Positions 5,878 to 6,142 of a DNA stretch of 6,142 bases are shown here, piece by piece (the first letter of the stretch is position 1; every line of letters starts with the position of its first letter). This stretch comes from an uncultured Anaerovibrio sp. (GTDB taxonomy: Bacteria > Bacillota > Negativicutes > Selenomonadales > Selenomonadaceae): contig CAAGDY010000271.1 in NCBI GenBank assembly GCA_900768695.1, positions 1 through 6,142 of the forward strand, in the 5' to 3' direction. The notes beneath the pieces are model-generated. The model ran no database searches, was not told where the DNA came from, and saw nothing but the letters and a program-made list of their open reading frames with translations. Made by a program: the position numbers and the translations under genes.

Positions 5878-5925
5878 AGGCTCTGTACAGAGAAAACAGG
5901 GATGTTTTCCGTGCAGGGCTTTTTT
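5878..5925 (+). terminator. terminator-like hairpin with T6 tract
   Basis: The outer stem (5878-5888 with 5911-5921, 11 pairs including three G-U) encloses an inner stem GAAAAC (5892-5897) with GTTTTC (5904-5909) and a 6-base loop. It is followed by TTTTTT (5920-5925). For read-through from the symporter, which ends 106 nt upstream, this is a plausible intrinsic terminator. The predicted start of the next transcript (~5884) lies in its left arm, so a transcript starting there would keep only a shortened outer stem plus the whole inner stem. Confidence 0.55.
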
Positions 5926-5969
5926 ATGCACGAATATACAACACAATGATGTGAGAAGCGGGTGAGGAA

Positions 5970-6142
5970 ATGACGGTCAGAAAAGCTGTGATTTTGGGAG
6001 TTGTGCTGGAGCTTTTGATAGGCATTGCGGCGGGGGCCTTCTACTTTAAGTTTTATATTTTTACGCCGACCTATTCGCTGCGGGCCATGCAGAAGGATAT
6101 ACAGACCGGCAACGTGGAGGATTTGCAGCGCCGGGTTGACCT
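5970..6142 (+). CDS. membrane-anchored protein, 5' part only (DUF2939-like?)
   Basis: Translation from ATG 5970 gives 57 complete residues before the window ends. GGTGAGG (5961-5967) just upstream is the ribosome binding site. It is the first possible start after an in-frame TGA at 5952. Residues 7-31 form one hydrophobic span with a short basic N-terminus (TVRK), suggesting a signal anchor with the rest outside the membrane. The following stretch, TPTYSLRAM...GNVEDLQRRVD, resembles the start of DUF2939-type proteins (Tyr-Leu-x-x-hydrophobic, then an acidic turn and RxVD). That similarity is from memory of the pattern and is not secure. The function is unknown. Confidence 0.75.
   Translation, partial: MTVRKAVILGVVLELLIGIAAGAFYFKFYIFTPTYSLRAMQKDIQTGNVEDLQRRVD

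Noticed and set aside
1..6142. Search for CRISPR, insertion sequence, prophage, toxin-antitoxin or defence genes
   Set aside because: No spaced direct repeats, transposase motifs, tRNA-like folds or defence domains were seen; all large frames are housekeeping or transport genes.

Overview
The window reads as ordinary chromosomal DNA from an anaerobic, Firmicutes-related bacterium. A Negativicutes (Selenomonas/Megamonas-like) host is my best guess. The grounds are an RNase J, strong GGAGG-type ribosome binding sites, AT-rich intergenic DNA with near-consensus sigma-A promoters (several with extended -10 TGn elements), a tiny stand-alone ferredoxin-thioredoxin-reductase-like protein, and a long glutamine-dependent NAD synthetase. 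The taxonomic call is by eye and uncertain.

Layout, left to right. Positions 1-48 look like the last codons of an unidentified upstream gene. A strong extended -10 promoter at 30-59 opens a ~185-nt leader, which holds a possible 57-codon single-membrane-span ORF (68-241). The complete RNase J gene follows (245-1909, TTG start), with all catalytic residues visible. About 90 nt further on is a 67-aa protein with three CxC motifs (1999-2202), resembling the catalytic subunit of ferredoxin:thioredoxin reductase. A bidirectional intrinsic terminator (2226-2275) separates it from a convergent, complete NAD+ synthase (nadE, minus strand, 4237-2324) made of a nitrilase-type glutaminase joined to an ATP-pyrophosphatase synthetase. 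nadE is transcribed divergently from a complete 463-aa sodium:solute symporter family permease (4380-5771). The intergenic region between them holds two back-to-back promoters and a long operator-like dyad. After the symporter, a promoter and a terminator-like hairpin lie end to end (5847-5925), ahead of the start of a membrane-anchored protein (5970 onward) cut off by the window edge.

Functionally the genes cover RNA turnover (RNase J), thiol redox (FTR-like), NAD biosynthesis (NadE) and solute uptake (symporter). The only regulatory pairing supported by the DNA is nadE with the symporter, through the shared dyad. The symporter substrate cannot be read from the sequence. I found no mobile element, CRISPR array, rRNA, tRNA or defence system. 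The points most worth a second look are the nadE/symporter dyad, the overlapping promoter and terminator at 5847-5925, the unusual cysteine spacing of the FTR-like protein and the small ORF ahead of RNase J.
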